A program made the position numbers and the translations under genes. Of a DNA stretch of 64,000 nucleotides, positions 54,660 through 63,930 are shown one piece after another. Position 1 is the first letter of the stretch; every line of letters begins with the position of its first letter. Below the pieces are notes generated by a model that was given only the letters and a program-made list of their open reading frames with translations, did not search any database and was not told the DNA's origin. Origin of the DNA: Ignavibacteriota bacterium (GTDB lineage: Bacteria > Bacteroidota > Ignavibacteria > Ignavibacteriales > Melioribacteraceae); assembly GCA_002698995.1 (NCBI GenBank), contig PAAX01000014.1, positions 162,811-226,810 on the forward strand, written 5' to 3'.

Positions 54660-56474
54660 CTACTCCATTTCTAAATTAACTTTTAATCCCGCTGAAATCC
54701 ATCTTCCCGGCAGCGGCACTTGATCAAAATCTGAGTAAGCTTTGTTAAATAGATTTGAAGCATTAACAAAAAAATCAAAATAGTTTAGTGATTTTGAAAT
54801 CCGTAAATCTGCTAGAAATATATTTTCAAGATTCACTCTGTTTTCATATCTAAACTTCCAACTGAAAATAATTCCTAAAATAGAATTATGATCAACACCA
54901 ATTACAGCTTGGTGTTTGAGGTTATCCAGAATGTATTTTGACTGAAGATTAACAGCATTTCTTTGTAAATCTAAATAGGTATATGACAGCTTTATGTTTC
55001 TTATGAATAAATTGTTGAAGTCGCTTTCTATTGAAGTCTCAATTCCGATTGTGTTTAATTCTGTTAAGTTTGCAACCTGCCATTTATCTTGATTGGTCAA
55101 TCTTAACCAGTCAATAATATTTTTTCCGTCTCTTCTAAAAAGAGCAAGATTAAAAATGTAATTTTCAGTAAGTCTGTTAAATCCAACTTCGTAACTTGTA
55201 GATTCTTCATGTATAAGATTTGGATTTCCAATTGTAACCGGATCAGTATAATATAATTCTGTGTATGAAGGGAGTCTGAATGATTTACCGAAAGTAGTAT
55301 ACAGTTTATTTTGGCTGTCAAGCTTATATGCTAAATCAATTCCGGGCCAGAATTTCCAATCGATATTTCCATATTTGTAAGCGAAAAATCCAAGTGAAAA
55401 AATAAACTGATTTTGAATGCTGTGTGAGTACTCAGTAAAAAATCCGTATTTAGCTCTTTGATGATTTCCAAGATTTGTGCTGTAAATTTCATCTTTATTA
55501 AATTCTCCTCCGGCAACAATATTGCCGAAATCAAATTTTCTGCTTAATGAAATTTCGTTTCCATAGTTAAATGATTTATGAAAATTTCTGTAGAATGACG
55601 GTCTGTTAAAATCGAGAATATAATCATCGGTATTAATTCTGTAAAATACTTTTGCGTTTACTTGAAATCTGTTAATATCAAAATCAGCAGAAGTATTTAT
55701 GAATCTTGTAATTGTATGTTCCCACTGATTATTAAACCTTGTTGAATAAAAAGTATTTGCTGCAAATTTTTTATCAAGGTAACCGAACATGAAAGAAATA
55801 TTTCCTTTACCCAGATTGAGATATGAATTATAATTGAAATTGCTGATATCAAAATGTGAGTTTTCTCTATATCCATCAGATTTGCTTTTATTTATGGAAA
55901 TCGTATTTCCCCAGTTTCCAAGCGGGTAGGAAACAGTCAATCCGGTTTCGTATAAGTTATTTTCTCCACCCCGCAAATTCAGAGAAATCCTTTTCGATAA
56001 ATCCTTTCTAGTAATTACATTAACTGCTCCGGTAAAAGCATTGGGACCAAAAACTCTTGAACCTTGTCCACGTAAAACTTCAATTCTTTCAATGTTAGAA
56101 AAACTTATCGGCAGACTTAAATTATGATGAGCTGTTTGAGGATCTGTTAACTTAATTCCGTCAATCATTATTAATGTCTGCTCAAATGTTCCCCCTCTAA
56201 TTGAAATATCTGCTTGAACATTTTCTGCACCGCGCTGTTTTATATCAACACTTTGACTGTATTGAAGCAGATCTTGTACATTAAAAACGGGAGCATTTTT
56301 TATTTCATCAAGTGTTAAGACTTCTATCGATCTGGCAGCATTACTGAATGAAATTGGAGATTTACCGGCAGTAACTATAACTTCATTTAAATTGTATTTT
56401 AATGTGTCTTGTGCATTAATTACCGCAGCAATAAGCAAAAAACATACTATTACATAAAATTTATGATATTTCAT
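54660..56474 (-). CDS. TonB-dependent receptor, BtuB-like
   Basis: A 604-residue outer-membrane receptor. A signal peptide ends near VINAQ. The TonB-box-like region and plug domain hold LNEVIVTAGK, the DIKQRGAENVQADISIRGGT segment and LIMIDGIKLTDPQTAH. The barrel contains ERIEVLRGQGSRVFGPNAFT. The size, without an N-terminal carboxypeptidase-like domain, and the plug pattern resemble BtuB and CirA-type receptors for cobalamin or chelates. No cobalamin riboswitch is evident in the leader. The ligand is not assigned. Confidence 0.9.
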   Translation of the reverse strand: MKYHKFYVIVCFLLIAAVINAQDTLKYNLNEVIVTAGKSPISFSNAARSIEVLTLDEIKNAPVFNVQDLLQYSQSVDIKQRGAENVQADISIRGGTFEQTLIMIDGIKLTDPQTAHHNLSLPISFSNIERIEVLRGQGSRVFGPNAFTGAVNVITRKDLSKRISLNLRGGENNLYETGLTVSYPLGNWGNTISINKSKSDGYRENSHFDISNFNYNSYLNLGKGNISFMFGYLDKKFAANTFYSTRFNNQWEHTITRFINTSADFDINRFQVNAKVFYRINTDDYILDFNRPSFYRNFHKSFNYGNEISLSRKFDFGNIVAGGEFNKDEIYSTNLGNHQRAKYGFFTEYSHSIQNQFIFSLGFFAYKYGNIDWKFWPGIDLAYKLDSQNKLYTTFGKSFRLPSYTELYYTDPVTIGNPNLIHEESTSYEVGFNRLTENYIFNLALFRRDGKNIIDWLRLTNQDKWQVANLTELNTIGIETSIESDFNNLFIRNIKLSYTYLDLQRNAVNLQSKYILDNLKHQAVIGVDHNSILGIIFSWKFRYENRVNLENIFLADLRISKSLNYFDFFVNASNLFNKAYSDFDQVPLPGRWISAGLKVNLEME

Positions 56475-56588
56475 CGACTATTATTCTTTCTAGTAAATTG
56501 GTTTTTATATGAGGTTGTAAATATACTAAACCGATCTGAAAGAATAGAGGAAAGAGTAATTAGTATTTCAATTAATGATGAAGGGAAT

Positions 56589-56626
56589 TTATGCCTTTTG
56601 AAATAACTTCTTTTCAAAAGGCATAA
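56589..56626 (-). terminator. terminator after the T9SS cargo gene
   Basis: A perfect 15-bp stem (TTATGCCTTTTGAAA / TTTCAAAAGGCATAA) with an 8-base loop lies just after the stop of the minus-strand gene and before the receptor start. A longer T run is lacking, but the stem is stable. Confidence 0.75.
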
Positions 56627-56661
56627 TTAGTAATTGTCAATTACTTGTGAACATGTTGGAT

Positions 56662-57570
56662 TTATTTAATCAACATCATTTTGCGTGAAATTAATTGGCT
56701 TCCAGTAGAAAGCTGGTAAATATAAACTCCGCTTGGTAAAGCAGCTCCATTAAAACTTACTCTGTATCTTCCCGCTGGTTTCTGTTCATTTACTAATTCT
56801 GCAATTTCTCTTCCGAGAATATCAAAGACTTTTAATGTTACATTTTGCATTTGAGACGTTGCACGCAACGTCTCTACATTTGGTATTGTATATTCTATTG
56901 TTGTACTTGGATTGAACGGATTGGGATAGTTTTGAGATAATCTAAATTCATTTGGTGTTCCTAATTCTTCTTCATCAACTTTTACTAAAGTGCCATAACC
57001 TACTCCATTAATATATGCTCCGACTAATTCTTCTAATCCTTCTAAATATGAACTTATTCCAATTCCTTTAGTTACTTTTGTTGGATAGACATCTACAATA
57101 GGATTCCATATTGTATCTATAGGTGTGACATTCGAATCTATTAATACTTCACTAAATCTTTTATTTTCAAGTGAAATTCCTAGTAAGTTTTTCTTATCCG
57201 TCCATGTCGATTGTAATCCCCACCATAATTGAGTAAAGTTTGGCGTCCAAAGTGATTTATTCGGCACATCAAAATCAAATAATAAATGATCTTTTCCATC
57301 AGTAGCACTATAATAATATACTTTACCATTACCATCATTTCTTTGAAATCTCCAAGCATCTACTCCATATTCTCCGAAAATGAAATACTTGTTGTCATTG
57401 TTCATAACTGTATCACCGATAATTTCCACAATACCATAGCCATAACCTGAAGTATAATATTCCCATTTATCACCAACATGTAATGGGTACCAATCGGTTG
57501 AGTCAATTTGTGCAAACAAAGTACTTGTGCAAAAAAGAATTAAGTAAAATGTTTTCTTCATTATTATCAC
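56662..57570 (-). CDS. secreted protein with type IX secretion C-terminal sorting domain
   Basis: A 302-residue protein with a signal peptide (MKKTFYLILFCTSTLFAQ). Residues about 25-205 form a beta-rich domain of unknown function (DWYPLHVGDKWEYYTSGYGY). The last 85 residues are a T9SS type A sorting domain: FRLSQNYPNPFNPSTTIEYT, VFDILGREIAELVNEQK and LPSGVYIYQLSTGS, ending ISRKMMLIK. The domain directs export across the outer membrane and attachment. A palindromic repeat is translated in frame inside the sorting domain (VETLRATS). The cargo function is unknown. Confidence 0.9.
   Translation of the reverse strand: MIIMKKTFYLILFCTSTLFAQIDSTDWYPLHVGDKWEYYTSGYGYGIVEIIGDTVMNNDNKYFIFGEYGVDAWRFQRNDGNGKVYYYSATDGKDHLLFDFDVPNKSLWTPNFTQLWWGLQSTWTDKKNLLGISLENKRFSEVLIDSNVTPIDTIWNPIVDVYPTKVTKGIGISSYLEGLEELVGAYINGVGYGTLVKVDEEELGTPNEFRLSQNYPNPFNPSTTIEYTIPNVETLRATSQMQNVTLKVFDILGREIAELVNEQKPAGRYRVSFNGAALPSGVYIYQLSTGSQLISRKMMLIK
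56853..56874. repeat. REP-like palindrome embedded in a coding region
   Basis: GAGACGTTGC and GCAACGTCTC form a perfect 10-bp inverted repeat with a 2-base spacer. On the minus strand it reads in frame within the T9SS sorting domain and is translated as ETLRATS. Short repeats of this form (GTAGAGACGTTGC...) are known as dispersed intergenic palindromes in several phyla. Confidence 0.75.
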
Positions 57571-57778
57571 CTTTAGATTTTTGTTTTATTTTAACAGAAC
57601 GAACTTTTGATACTTGGATTTAACCAGATTGCGAAATGTTTCAATTTATAATATATAATTTCATTAAAGGATTGGCAAGTATAATTAAACTCCATTTTAT
57701 TTTTCTTTATTTATAATCTGCAAAACATGCTGGAATGCAAAATAAAATTTGTTGATAAGTTTTTTGTGATTGGATTTA

Positions 57779-58525
57779 CTAAGCTTTTCTTAGCGTTTTA
57801 ACTTCCTCTAAAATTTGCGGAAGTATTTTGCCGGAAGGTCCAAAAAGAGAATAATCTGCAAAATTTGTTAATTCGGTCTCTTCAATATTTACTTCAACAA
57901 GAAATGAACCGGAACGTTTTGCAAGAATTGGAATATTTGCAGCGGGATATACAATTGCAGATGTACCAACAACAAAGCAAATATCCGAATGAATTGCTTT
58001 AGATTCGCCGTCATTAAAAATATCTTCGGGAAGAAATTCTCCGAACCAGACAACATCGGGTCTAATTAGTCCGCCGCAGCTTTTACATACCGGAATTTTA
58101 CCTGAAAACTGCAGATCTTCTTTATTATAAAAAGTTCTGCAGTTTATGCAGTAATTTCTTTCAATATTCCCATGAAGTTCATAAACATTGCTGCTTCCTG
58201 CTCTTCTGTGCAGATTATCAACATTTTGAGTTACCACGGAAACATCTTTGTAATACTTTTCAAATTCAGCAATAGCTAAATGTCCCGGATTGGGCTGGGC
58301 TTCATTTACAATTTTTCTTCTGTACTGATACCATTCCCAAACCAATTCCGGGTTTCTTAAAAATGCATCAAAGCTTGCAAGTTCTTCCGGCTTAAGTTTA
58401 TTCCAAATGCCGTCTTTTCCTCTAAAAGTAGAAATCCCGCTTTCGGCTGATATTCCGGCTCCGGTAAAGAAAACAATTCTTTCTGCTTCGGATAATTTCT
58501 CTATAAACTCATCGGAAAATTTCAT
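57779..58525 (-). CDS. cobB: Sir2-family NAD-dependent protein deacylase
   Basis: A 248-residue NAD-dependent lysine deacylase. The NAD-binding motif is FFTGAGISAESGISTFRGKD, the catalytic region is VVTQNVDNLHRRAG with HGN, and the zinc ribbon is CINC followed by CKSCGG. Tyr and Arg of WYQYRR occupy the positions that recognise acyl acids in SIRT5/CobB-type enzymes, which points to desuccinylation as well as deacetylation. Length is normal for class III. The gene is three bases downstream of a TPR gene, in a minus-strand operon. Confidence 0.93.
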   Translation of the reverse strand: MKFSDEFIEKLSEAERIVFFTGAGISAESGISTFRGKDGIWNKLKPEELASFDAFLRNPELVWEWYQYRRKIVNEAQPNPGHLAIAEFEKYYKDVSVVTQNVDNLHRRAGSSNVYELHGNIERNYCINCRTFYNKEDLQFSGKIPVCKSCGGLIRPDVVWFGEFLPEDIFNDGESKAIHSDICFVVGTSAIVYPAANIPILAKRSGSFLVEVNIEETELTNFADYSLFGPSGKILPQILEEVKTLRKA

Positions 58526-58527
58526 TT

Positions 58528-59304
58528 TTATTCGTTTTTAATTTCTTCCAGCAAAGCTTTTGCTTCTTTTTTCAATTTAGGATCATCTTCATCTTTTACC
58601 GTTGAGCTGATTGCCTTGTTGAGCATTTCTCTGGCTTTTTCATATTCATCTTCAGAGATTAACGCTTTAGCATAATCAAAGTAGAACATTACAAAGTCCG
58701 GATAAAGCTTAATTGCTTTTTCAAATTCTTTTAATGCAACATCAATATCTCCCCAGCCAAGACCAAGAGGCCATCTTACAAAACTTGGTTTTTCGGCAAG
58801 CTTAGCATGAGTTCTTGCCAAAATATAATGTGCAACTCCTTGAACGTAACTTCCTCCGTTTCCTAATGAAATTGCTTTCTCGCAATCATTTTTTACGGAA
58901 TCAACCACTGAGCCGACAGAAAAGACTCCTTTAAATAAAGCAACTCTTCCCAAAGCAATTGATCTTCTAACATAATTAATTGATTTATTCGGTTCTATTT
59001 CAATAGCCATATCTGCATATTCTTTTGCTACGCTATATTGGGCTAACTGTTTATCTTTTTCTTCATCCGTATCAGCTTTCATATTTTCGGCTAGATCAAC
59101 ATAAGTTCTGCTTAAGCGCCATAAAACCTCCCAATTTTTCGGTTCAGCTTCATGAGCTTTCAAGAATAACTCTAATGCTTTTTTATGATCGTATTTCTCA
59201 TAAGCTTCATCCCCTTTAGTAATAAGCTCGGAAACTGATTCTGATTTAACGGATACAGCAAGAACAAACAGCATAAGTATGGTTGTAAAGAATGCTCTCT
59301 TCAT
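58528..59304 (-). CDS. secreted TPR protein
   Basis: A 258-residue protein with signal peptide (MKRAFFTTILMLFVLAVSVKS). TPR helices cover most of the rest: ELITKGDEAYEKYDHKKALE, a NWEVLWRLSRTYVDLAENM stretch, and EFEKAIKLYPDFVMFYFDYA, ending with a lysine-rich helix. It is a periplasmic scaffold of unknown partner. It lies between an exoribonuclease-like gene 12 bases upstream and cobB 2 bases downstream. Confidence 0.8.
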   Translation of the reverse strand: MKRAFFTTILMLFVLAVSVKSESVSELITKGDEAYEKYDHKKALELFLKAHEAEPKNWEVLWRLSRTYVDLAENMKADTDEEKDKQLAQYSVAKEYADMAIEIEPNKSINYVRRSIALGRVALFKGVFSVGSVVDSVKNDCEKAISLGNGGSYVQGVAHYILARTHAKLAEKPSFVRWPLGLGWGDIDVALKEFEKAIKLYPDFVMFYFDYAKALISEDEYEKAREMLNKAISSTVKDEDDPKLKKEAKALLEEIKNE

Positions 59305-59316
59305 TTTTTCCTCTTG

Positions 59317-60309
59317 TTAATTATCAAACAGATTTTCCTTAAAATTATCTTCTTCATTTTCATTTGGAATATAGAGAGAAGTATTTGCAAGTGGAAGAAA
59401 TTTTGTCCAGCTTACTCCTCGTTTTCTCTCTGCATCAATCGCTTGTTTATACGCATTTGTTTTCGCACTTAATTCATCAGCCTGATATAAAACTATTGCT
59501 TCAAGTGTTTTCGGTTCAACCGGAGAAGCATATTCCAGTTTACCTTGATGTGAAAGTATTAAATGAATTATTTGATTTTTCAGTTCTTCAGGAAACCCAT
59601 CAATTTCATCAATTGCTTTGCTAACCTTAATTGATGCAATTACAATATGTCCTAATAATTTACCTGAATCGGTGTAATTAAAATTAACATCTTGTGCAAG
59701 TTCCTCAACTTTACCGAAATCATGAAGAAGAGCGCCTGAAACAAGAAGATCTCTATCGATTTCATTATGGAAAGTTGACATAAGCTCGCAGATTTTTACA
59801 ATCTCTAAAGTGTGTTCTAAGAGTCCGTGAATATAAGAATGATGCCAAGCTTTTCCAGCCGGAGCGTTTATATATTTTTGATAATCTTCTCCTGAAAACA
59901 TTTTGTTAAGCAGAGCATTTAAGAATTGGTTTTGTACTGAATCAATCTTCTCTTTAAGTTGTTTTTCAAGAGCTTCAATTGGATATTTTGATTTCTGCAA
60001 AAAATCTTTGTAGGTAACTCCGCTGCTTTCTCTTGCAACAGAAATTTGATCAATAATTATTTGAGGATTATTATTAAAAAACTCAAGAGCACCGATGAGT
60101 TTAACTATATCTCCTTCTTTGGCTTCATTAAAAAAACTTTCAAAATTATCCCATTTTTTTGCCGAAATACTTCCTGTCTTATCTTTCAGTTCCAGGTTAA
60201 GAAAGCTTTTACCGGTTTTTGTCGGACGAGTTTCAATTTTTGCAATAATAAAATAATGCTGAATTTTATCACCGTTAACAAGTTCATTTATTGGTTTTTG
60301 ATTAAGCAT
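59317..60309 (-). CDS. YhaM-like 3'-5' exoribonuclease (OB-fold + HD domain)
   Basis: A 330-residue protein. The N-terminal OB fold has FIIAKIETRPTKTGKSFLNL, ELKDKTGSISAKKW and VKLIGALEFFNNNPQI. The HD domain carries HHSYIHGLLEHTLEIVKICE and LLHDFGKVEEL, supplying the metal-binding His-Asp pair. This domain order is that of YhaM, an Mn-dependent nuclease that degrades RNA and ssDNA from the 3' end. It is in the cytoplasm and may work beside the neighbouring NusG paralog. Confidence is good for the family. Confidence 0.9.
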   Translation of the reverse strand: MLNQKPINELVNGDKIQHYFIIAKIETRPTKTGKSFLNLELKDKTGSISAKKWDNFESFFNEAKEGDIVKLIGALEFFNNNPQIIIDQISVARESSGVTYKDFLQKSKYPIEALEKQLKEKIDSVQNQFLNALLNKMFSGEDYQKYINAPAGKAWHHSYIHGLLEHTLEIVKICELMSTFHNEIDRDLLVSGALLHDFGKVEELAQDVNFNYTDSGKLLGHIVIASIKVSKAIDEIDGFPEELKNQIIHLILSHQGKLEYASPVEPKTLEAIVLYQADELSAKTNAYKQAIDAERKRGVSWTKFLPLANTSLYIPNENEEDNFKENLFDN

Positions 60310-60333
60310 GCGATTCTCATTTAATAAAACAAA

Positions 60334-60867
60334 TCATTTTTTATCAATCTTAAGAGTAACACTTCCGGCTGGAAGCTGAACGGAAACCGAACGATTTAAA
60401 AGTTCAATTGTAATTGCAATCATTTCATCGGTATCGTGTCTATACACAACACCTTCTACACCTGCCATCGGACCTTCAACAATTTTTACATGAGTCCCGA
60501 TCTTAATTCTATCCGACACATACACATCGGGATTCCCTTCCAGCATTTTTCTTAAATTATTAATTTCCCACTCTGGTATTGTTGATGGTTTCCCTTGAAA
60601 GGATACCGTTTTAATTACAGATTCAGTTGCAAGAGCTTTATATCTTTCTTGAGTATTTGCATAAATAAAAATATATCCTTTAAATAAGGGTTCCTTTACT
60701 TTCTTTTTTCTATCGCTCCATTGTTTTACTTGGATGAATGTTGGTAGATAATTTTCAATTTCTAAAATTTTTAATTCCGTTTCAACCTTAAATTCATGTC
60801 TTGGTTTAACGTACAAAGCGTACCAGTTTTTTATCTTATCGTCTATAATATCAACTACAGTTTCCAT
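60334..60867 (-). CDS. UpxY/NusG-family transcription antiterminator-like protein
   Basis: The protein has 177 residues from the ATG that follows GGAAG. A TTG four codons earlier is in frame but less likely. The NGN domain holds WYALYVKPRHEFKVETELKI, the PLFKGYIFIYANTQERYKAL region, then PSTIPEWEINNLRKML. A KOW-like C-terminal domain includes IKIGTHVKIVEGPMAGVEGV. It is shorter than NusG and matches specialised paralogs (UpxY, RfaH-like) that accompany RNA polymerase on surface polysaccharide operons. No such operon is in the window. It follows the histidine kinase by 28 bases. Confidence 0.87.
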   Translation of the reverse strand: METVVDIIDDKIKNWYALYVKPRHEFKVETELKILEIENYLPTFIQVKQWSDRKKKVKEPLFKGYIFIYANTQERYKALATESVIKTVSFQGKPSTIPEWEINNLRKMLEGNPDVYVSDRIKIGTHVKIVEGPMAGVEGVVYRHDTDEMIAITIELLNRSVSVQLPAGSVTLKIDKK

Positions 60868-60895
60868 AATTACTTCCAATAATTAGCAATATTTA

Positions 60896-62473
60896 TTAAA
60901 TAATACTTTCTTTCAAAACTTTAATAAGTTCTTCATTGTGAACCGGTTTGGATAACAATCGTTTAATACCGTAATTATAATATTTTTCGTCAACAGAATC
61001 TTCAAGCTTTGCACTAATAACAATTACTTCAACTTTGTTATGCGGATCTTTTTTACGCAATGCCTCAACCAATTGAATTCCGTTCATCAAAGGCATATCA
61101 TGGTCAGTTAAAATTAATGAGGGCATTGTTTTGCCTAGAATACTCATTGCTTCAAAACCGTTAACAGCTTCCAAAACTTGATAATTGTCCAATGCTTTTG
61201 AAACTATTCTTTTATACAAACTTCTTTGAATCGGATCATCCTCAACAATTAAAATTACATTCTGCGATTCCGGTAAGGTTATATGAAATTCAGAACCTTC
61301 ATTTTCCTTTGAGTAAAACCAAATATCTCCATTCTGGTTTTCAACAATTTCTTTTACCAAGGTCAAACCTAATCCGCTCCCTTTTTCTCCGCCGGTACCG
61401 GATAATGAAAACTTCTGATCTATTCTGAAAAGTTTTTCTTGGTTTTTTTCCGAAATACCTACACCTTCATCTTTCACAACAACTTCAATCATTCCTTCTT
61501 TAAAATTATCGGCAGAAATAAATACTTTCTTTCCTTCGGGTGTAAATTTAATTGCGTTACTTAATAGATTTGAAACTGCCTGCGTTGTCAATCTTTCATC
61601 GCAGTTTACGCTTAAATCGGGTGGTATATTAGTTTTTATTTCTATGTTTTTTCTGATAGCCGCACCGGTTAAAGCAGAAACGCAATTAGATACTAGCATT
61701 TTAAGATTTAGTCTAACCGGATTTACCTGCATTGTTCCCAGTTTTAATCTAGACCAATCAAGCAGATAATTTACAAGCTGCAGCTGACTTTGAGAAGCCT
61801 CATAAATGTAAGTTAAGTATTCATTCCTATCTTTTTCGGAAAGTGATGTTTCATGAAGAAGTATTTCGGCAAAACCCAGCAGACTTGTAAACGGAGCTCT
61901 TAAATCATGTGAAACTATTGATATTAATTTATCCTTTGCCTTATTTAACTCTTTTAGATCATTGTTTTCTTTTAATAAATCAACTTCATTTTTCTTTACC
62001 TCTGTTATATCGGTAATTACTGAAACAACTAAAAATTCTTTTAGGTCTTCATCAAATAATTTTGTGAAGAATTCTCCAATCCAAACAATATTATTGGATT
62101 TATTTTTAATTCTATATGAAGTGTTAATCGTATCGTTTTCACGAAGTTCAATATTTTTAAGAGACTTTCTATATTCTGCCGTGTCTTCATCAATTATTAA
62201 AGTGAAATATTTTGAGGGGAGTTCTTCAATTTCTTTAGCTGAATACCCGGTAATTTTTTTAACGGAGGAACTATAAAATGAATCGCTCAACCTTGAAAGA
62301 CTTCTAACAATTAATGCAATACCGCTTTCATCAAAAGAAGAAAAGGCTTCTACATATTTATTACGAACTGAAGAATTACTTTTTAATTTTTCAGTAAGAC
62401 TAATTACTTTTTCAAGATCATTTTCATTCTTAAGATATTCTTTAATACTATTTTCGATAATCGATTTTTCCAT
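60896..62473 (-). CDS. hybrid sensor histidine kinase with PAS and receiver domain
   Basis: A 525-residue cytoplasmic kinase without transmembrane helices. A PAS domain covers about residues 50-160. The HisKA box is SIVSHDLRAPFTSLLG with His189, the ATPase motifs are NLLSNAIKFTPEG (N box), DEGVGIS (G1) and GSGLGLTL (G2). A C-terminal receiver domain begins LIVEDDPIQRSLYK, with the phospho-acceptor Asp in LTDHDMPLMNG and the Lys in LSKPVHNEE. Phosphate passes from His189 to the receiver domain. The output partner is not in the window. Confidence 0.93.
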   Translation of the reverse strand: MEKSIIENSIKEYLKNENDLEKVISLTEKLKSNSSVRNKYVEAFSSFDESGIALIVRSLSRLSDSFYSSSVKKITGYSAKEIEELPSKYFTLIIDEDTAEYRKSLKNIELRENDTINTSYRIKNKSNNIVWIGEFFTKLFDEDLKEFLVVSVITDITEVKKNEVDLLKENNDLKELNKAKDKLISIVSHDLRAPFTSLLGFAEILLHETSLSEKDRNEYLTYIYEASQSQLQLVNYLLDWSRLKLGTMQVNPVRLNLKMLVSNCVSALTGAAIRKNIEIKTNIPPDLSVNCDERLTTQAVSNLLSNAIKFTPEGKKVFISADNFKEGMIEVVVKDEGVGISEKNQEKLFRIDQKFSLSGTGGEKGSGLGLTLVKEIVENQNGDIWFYSKENEGSEFHITLPESQNVILIVEDDPIQRSLYKRIVSKALDNYQVLEAVNGFEAMSILGKTMPSLILTDHDMPLMNGIQLVEALRKKDPHNKVEVIVISAKLEDSVDEKYYNYGIKRLLSKPVHNEELIKVLKESII

Positions 62474-62605
62474 GTCGGCTAAATTATTTTTTCAAAATAT
62501 AATGAATAGCATCTGATTAATAAAACATTTAGCATGAACTTATATTTATATTTCTGCGTTTATAATTTTTTGATAATCCGATATTTATTTTACTAAGGAA
62601 ATTTT

Positions 62606-62908
62606 ATGAAAAAGTTTTTCTTGTTATTTCTAATGTGTTTTTCTTTTACACTTTTGGCAAAAGCTGAAAACGGATCAATTACCGGAAAAGTAATTGACAA
62701 ATCAACAAAAGAAGCTTTGCCCGGAGTTAATATTCTTATTGTTGGTACCAACATCGGTACTTCAACAAATTTAAATGGCGAATTTATAATTGATAATCTG
62801 AATGCGGGTATTTACGCAGTTCAAGCTTCATTTATAGGATATAACAGAATTACAAAAACTGATGTAATTGTTAATTCAGCAAGACCCGCAGATATATTGT
62901 TCGAAATG
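62606..62908 (+). pseudogene. TonB-dependent receptor-type gene, interrupted by an insertion sequence
   Basis: Residues 1-101 encode a signal peptide (MKKFFLLFLMCFSFTLLAKA) and a carboxypeptidase-like regulatory domain (ITGKVIDKSTKEALPGVNIL, then SFIGYNRITKTDVI). This is the usual N-terminus of SusC-type receptors. The reading frame meets the insertion sequence after FEM, and another 32 residues read through the element to a stop. After removing the element and one target copy, the frame continues FEM-T at the right edge of the window. The break is recent, as both parts join without loss. The rest of the gene lies outside. Confidence 0.85.
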
Positions 62909-62947
62909 GGTATAATAGTCATTTTGTGTTGCTGTTTACAAATAAAA

Positions 62948-63930
62948 TTACTTAGGTTTCAAGTAAAAATACCACTTAAAATAGTTTATTCTATTTGCAC
63001 GAGATAGTCCTCTATGTAAACGATAACTTTCTTTCAGTCGACTAAAATAACCTTCTAATGCATTTGTTGATTTAGCTATTTGAGGATTATTTACAAAATG
63101 AAACAAGTCTGGTAATGCTTTGGTCAACATGCTTCTTGCTCTCAAAATATCACTGAAAACTGGACCTCTATTCGAGGATCTTTTCATTATTGATCCAAAT
63201 CTATTTTCCCATGCTTTAACTGCTTTTATATATCTTTCAGATTCTACTTCTGTTTTTACTTCTGTTAGTACTAGAAATAGTTCTCTAAGATATTTTGCAT
63301 CTGTTCTTTTGGGATTCCGTCTACACCAACTTAATCCTTGACGCTGAACATGAATTATACATCTCTGAATCATAATCTCTGGCCAAACTAATTTTAGTGC
63401 TTTTATCTGCTGTAAATGACCATCTACTGTTGCACTAACCGGATTTAGACCATGCAATATCAAGTAATTATAAATACTAAGTAAATCCTTTGAGGTTTCT
63501 CTCAGATTGCTTTCCGCTTTGATTATTTGGTGACTTTCTGAATTCATTGAGGCATATATTCCCCATGGTCTGTTCAAATATGTCCCGTCAAAAATTACAT
63601 GCTTTATTATGGAGTATTCTTCATTTTGTCCTTCTGGCGGTCTTTCTAGCCAATATTTTATTACTCTTCTTATACTTGATTGACTAGTCTTATGCATCGC
63701 TGCTAGCTCACGAACACTGTAAGATTCTTTTATCCATTGCTCAAACCAAAGGTATCTTCGTTCTTCTTTATTCTTATTTAAACTCCACAGATAACTTCTC
63801 TTACAGTTCAGACAATAATATCTTTGCTTGCCTTTACTTGTTGTACCATTTAGCTTAACTTTTTTTGAAAAACAGTATTTACAATGTTTTTTTTCATTCG
63901 ATTCTCAATAATTTTGAGTTTAGTCCCCAT
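62948..63930 (-). CDS. IS256/IS1249-like transposase, probably made by -1 frameshifting
   Basis: The main frame (open from 63904) encodes an N-terminal zinc ribbon (CKYC, later CLNC), a helix-turn-helix region (SVRELAAMHKTSQSSIRRVI) and a DDE catalytic domain. The acidic residues are in VIFDGTYLNRPWG, SATVDGHLQQI and TNALEGYFSRLKE. The main frame has no ATG before residue 67 of the zinc-ribbon frame. An ATG at 63930 in the 0 frame leads into a run of eight A ending AAC. A -1 slip on A-AAA-AAC joins it to the zinc-ribbon frame and gives about 327 residues. Starting at 63697 would lose the zinc ribbon. The element is otherwise intact. Confidence 0.75.
63886..63892 (-). other. candidate -1 ribosomal slip site A_AAA_AAC
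   Basis: On the minus strand the heptamer A-AAA-AAC is in the correct phase of the frame starting at ATG 63930. A -1 slip there enters the transposase frame at CAT (His), just before the zinc-ribbon cysteines. The eight-A run could also permit transcriptional slippage. Confidence 0.45.

Noticed and set aside
56475..56588. Cobalamin riboswitch before the BtuB-like receptor
   Set aside because: The leader is short and AT-rich with no B12-box-like GCCACTG sequence.
62909..63007. C-terminal extension of the receptor fragment read into the insertion sequence
   Set aside because: These 32 residues are translated from the element's left end and are Cys/Ile/Lys rich without any domain. They are not part of a real protein.
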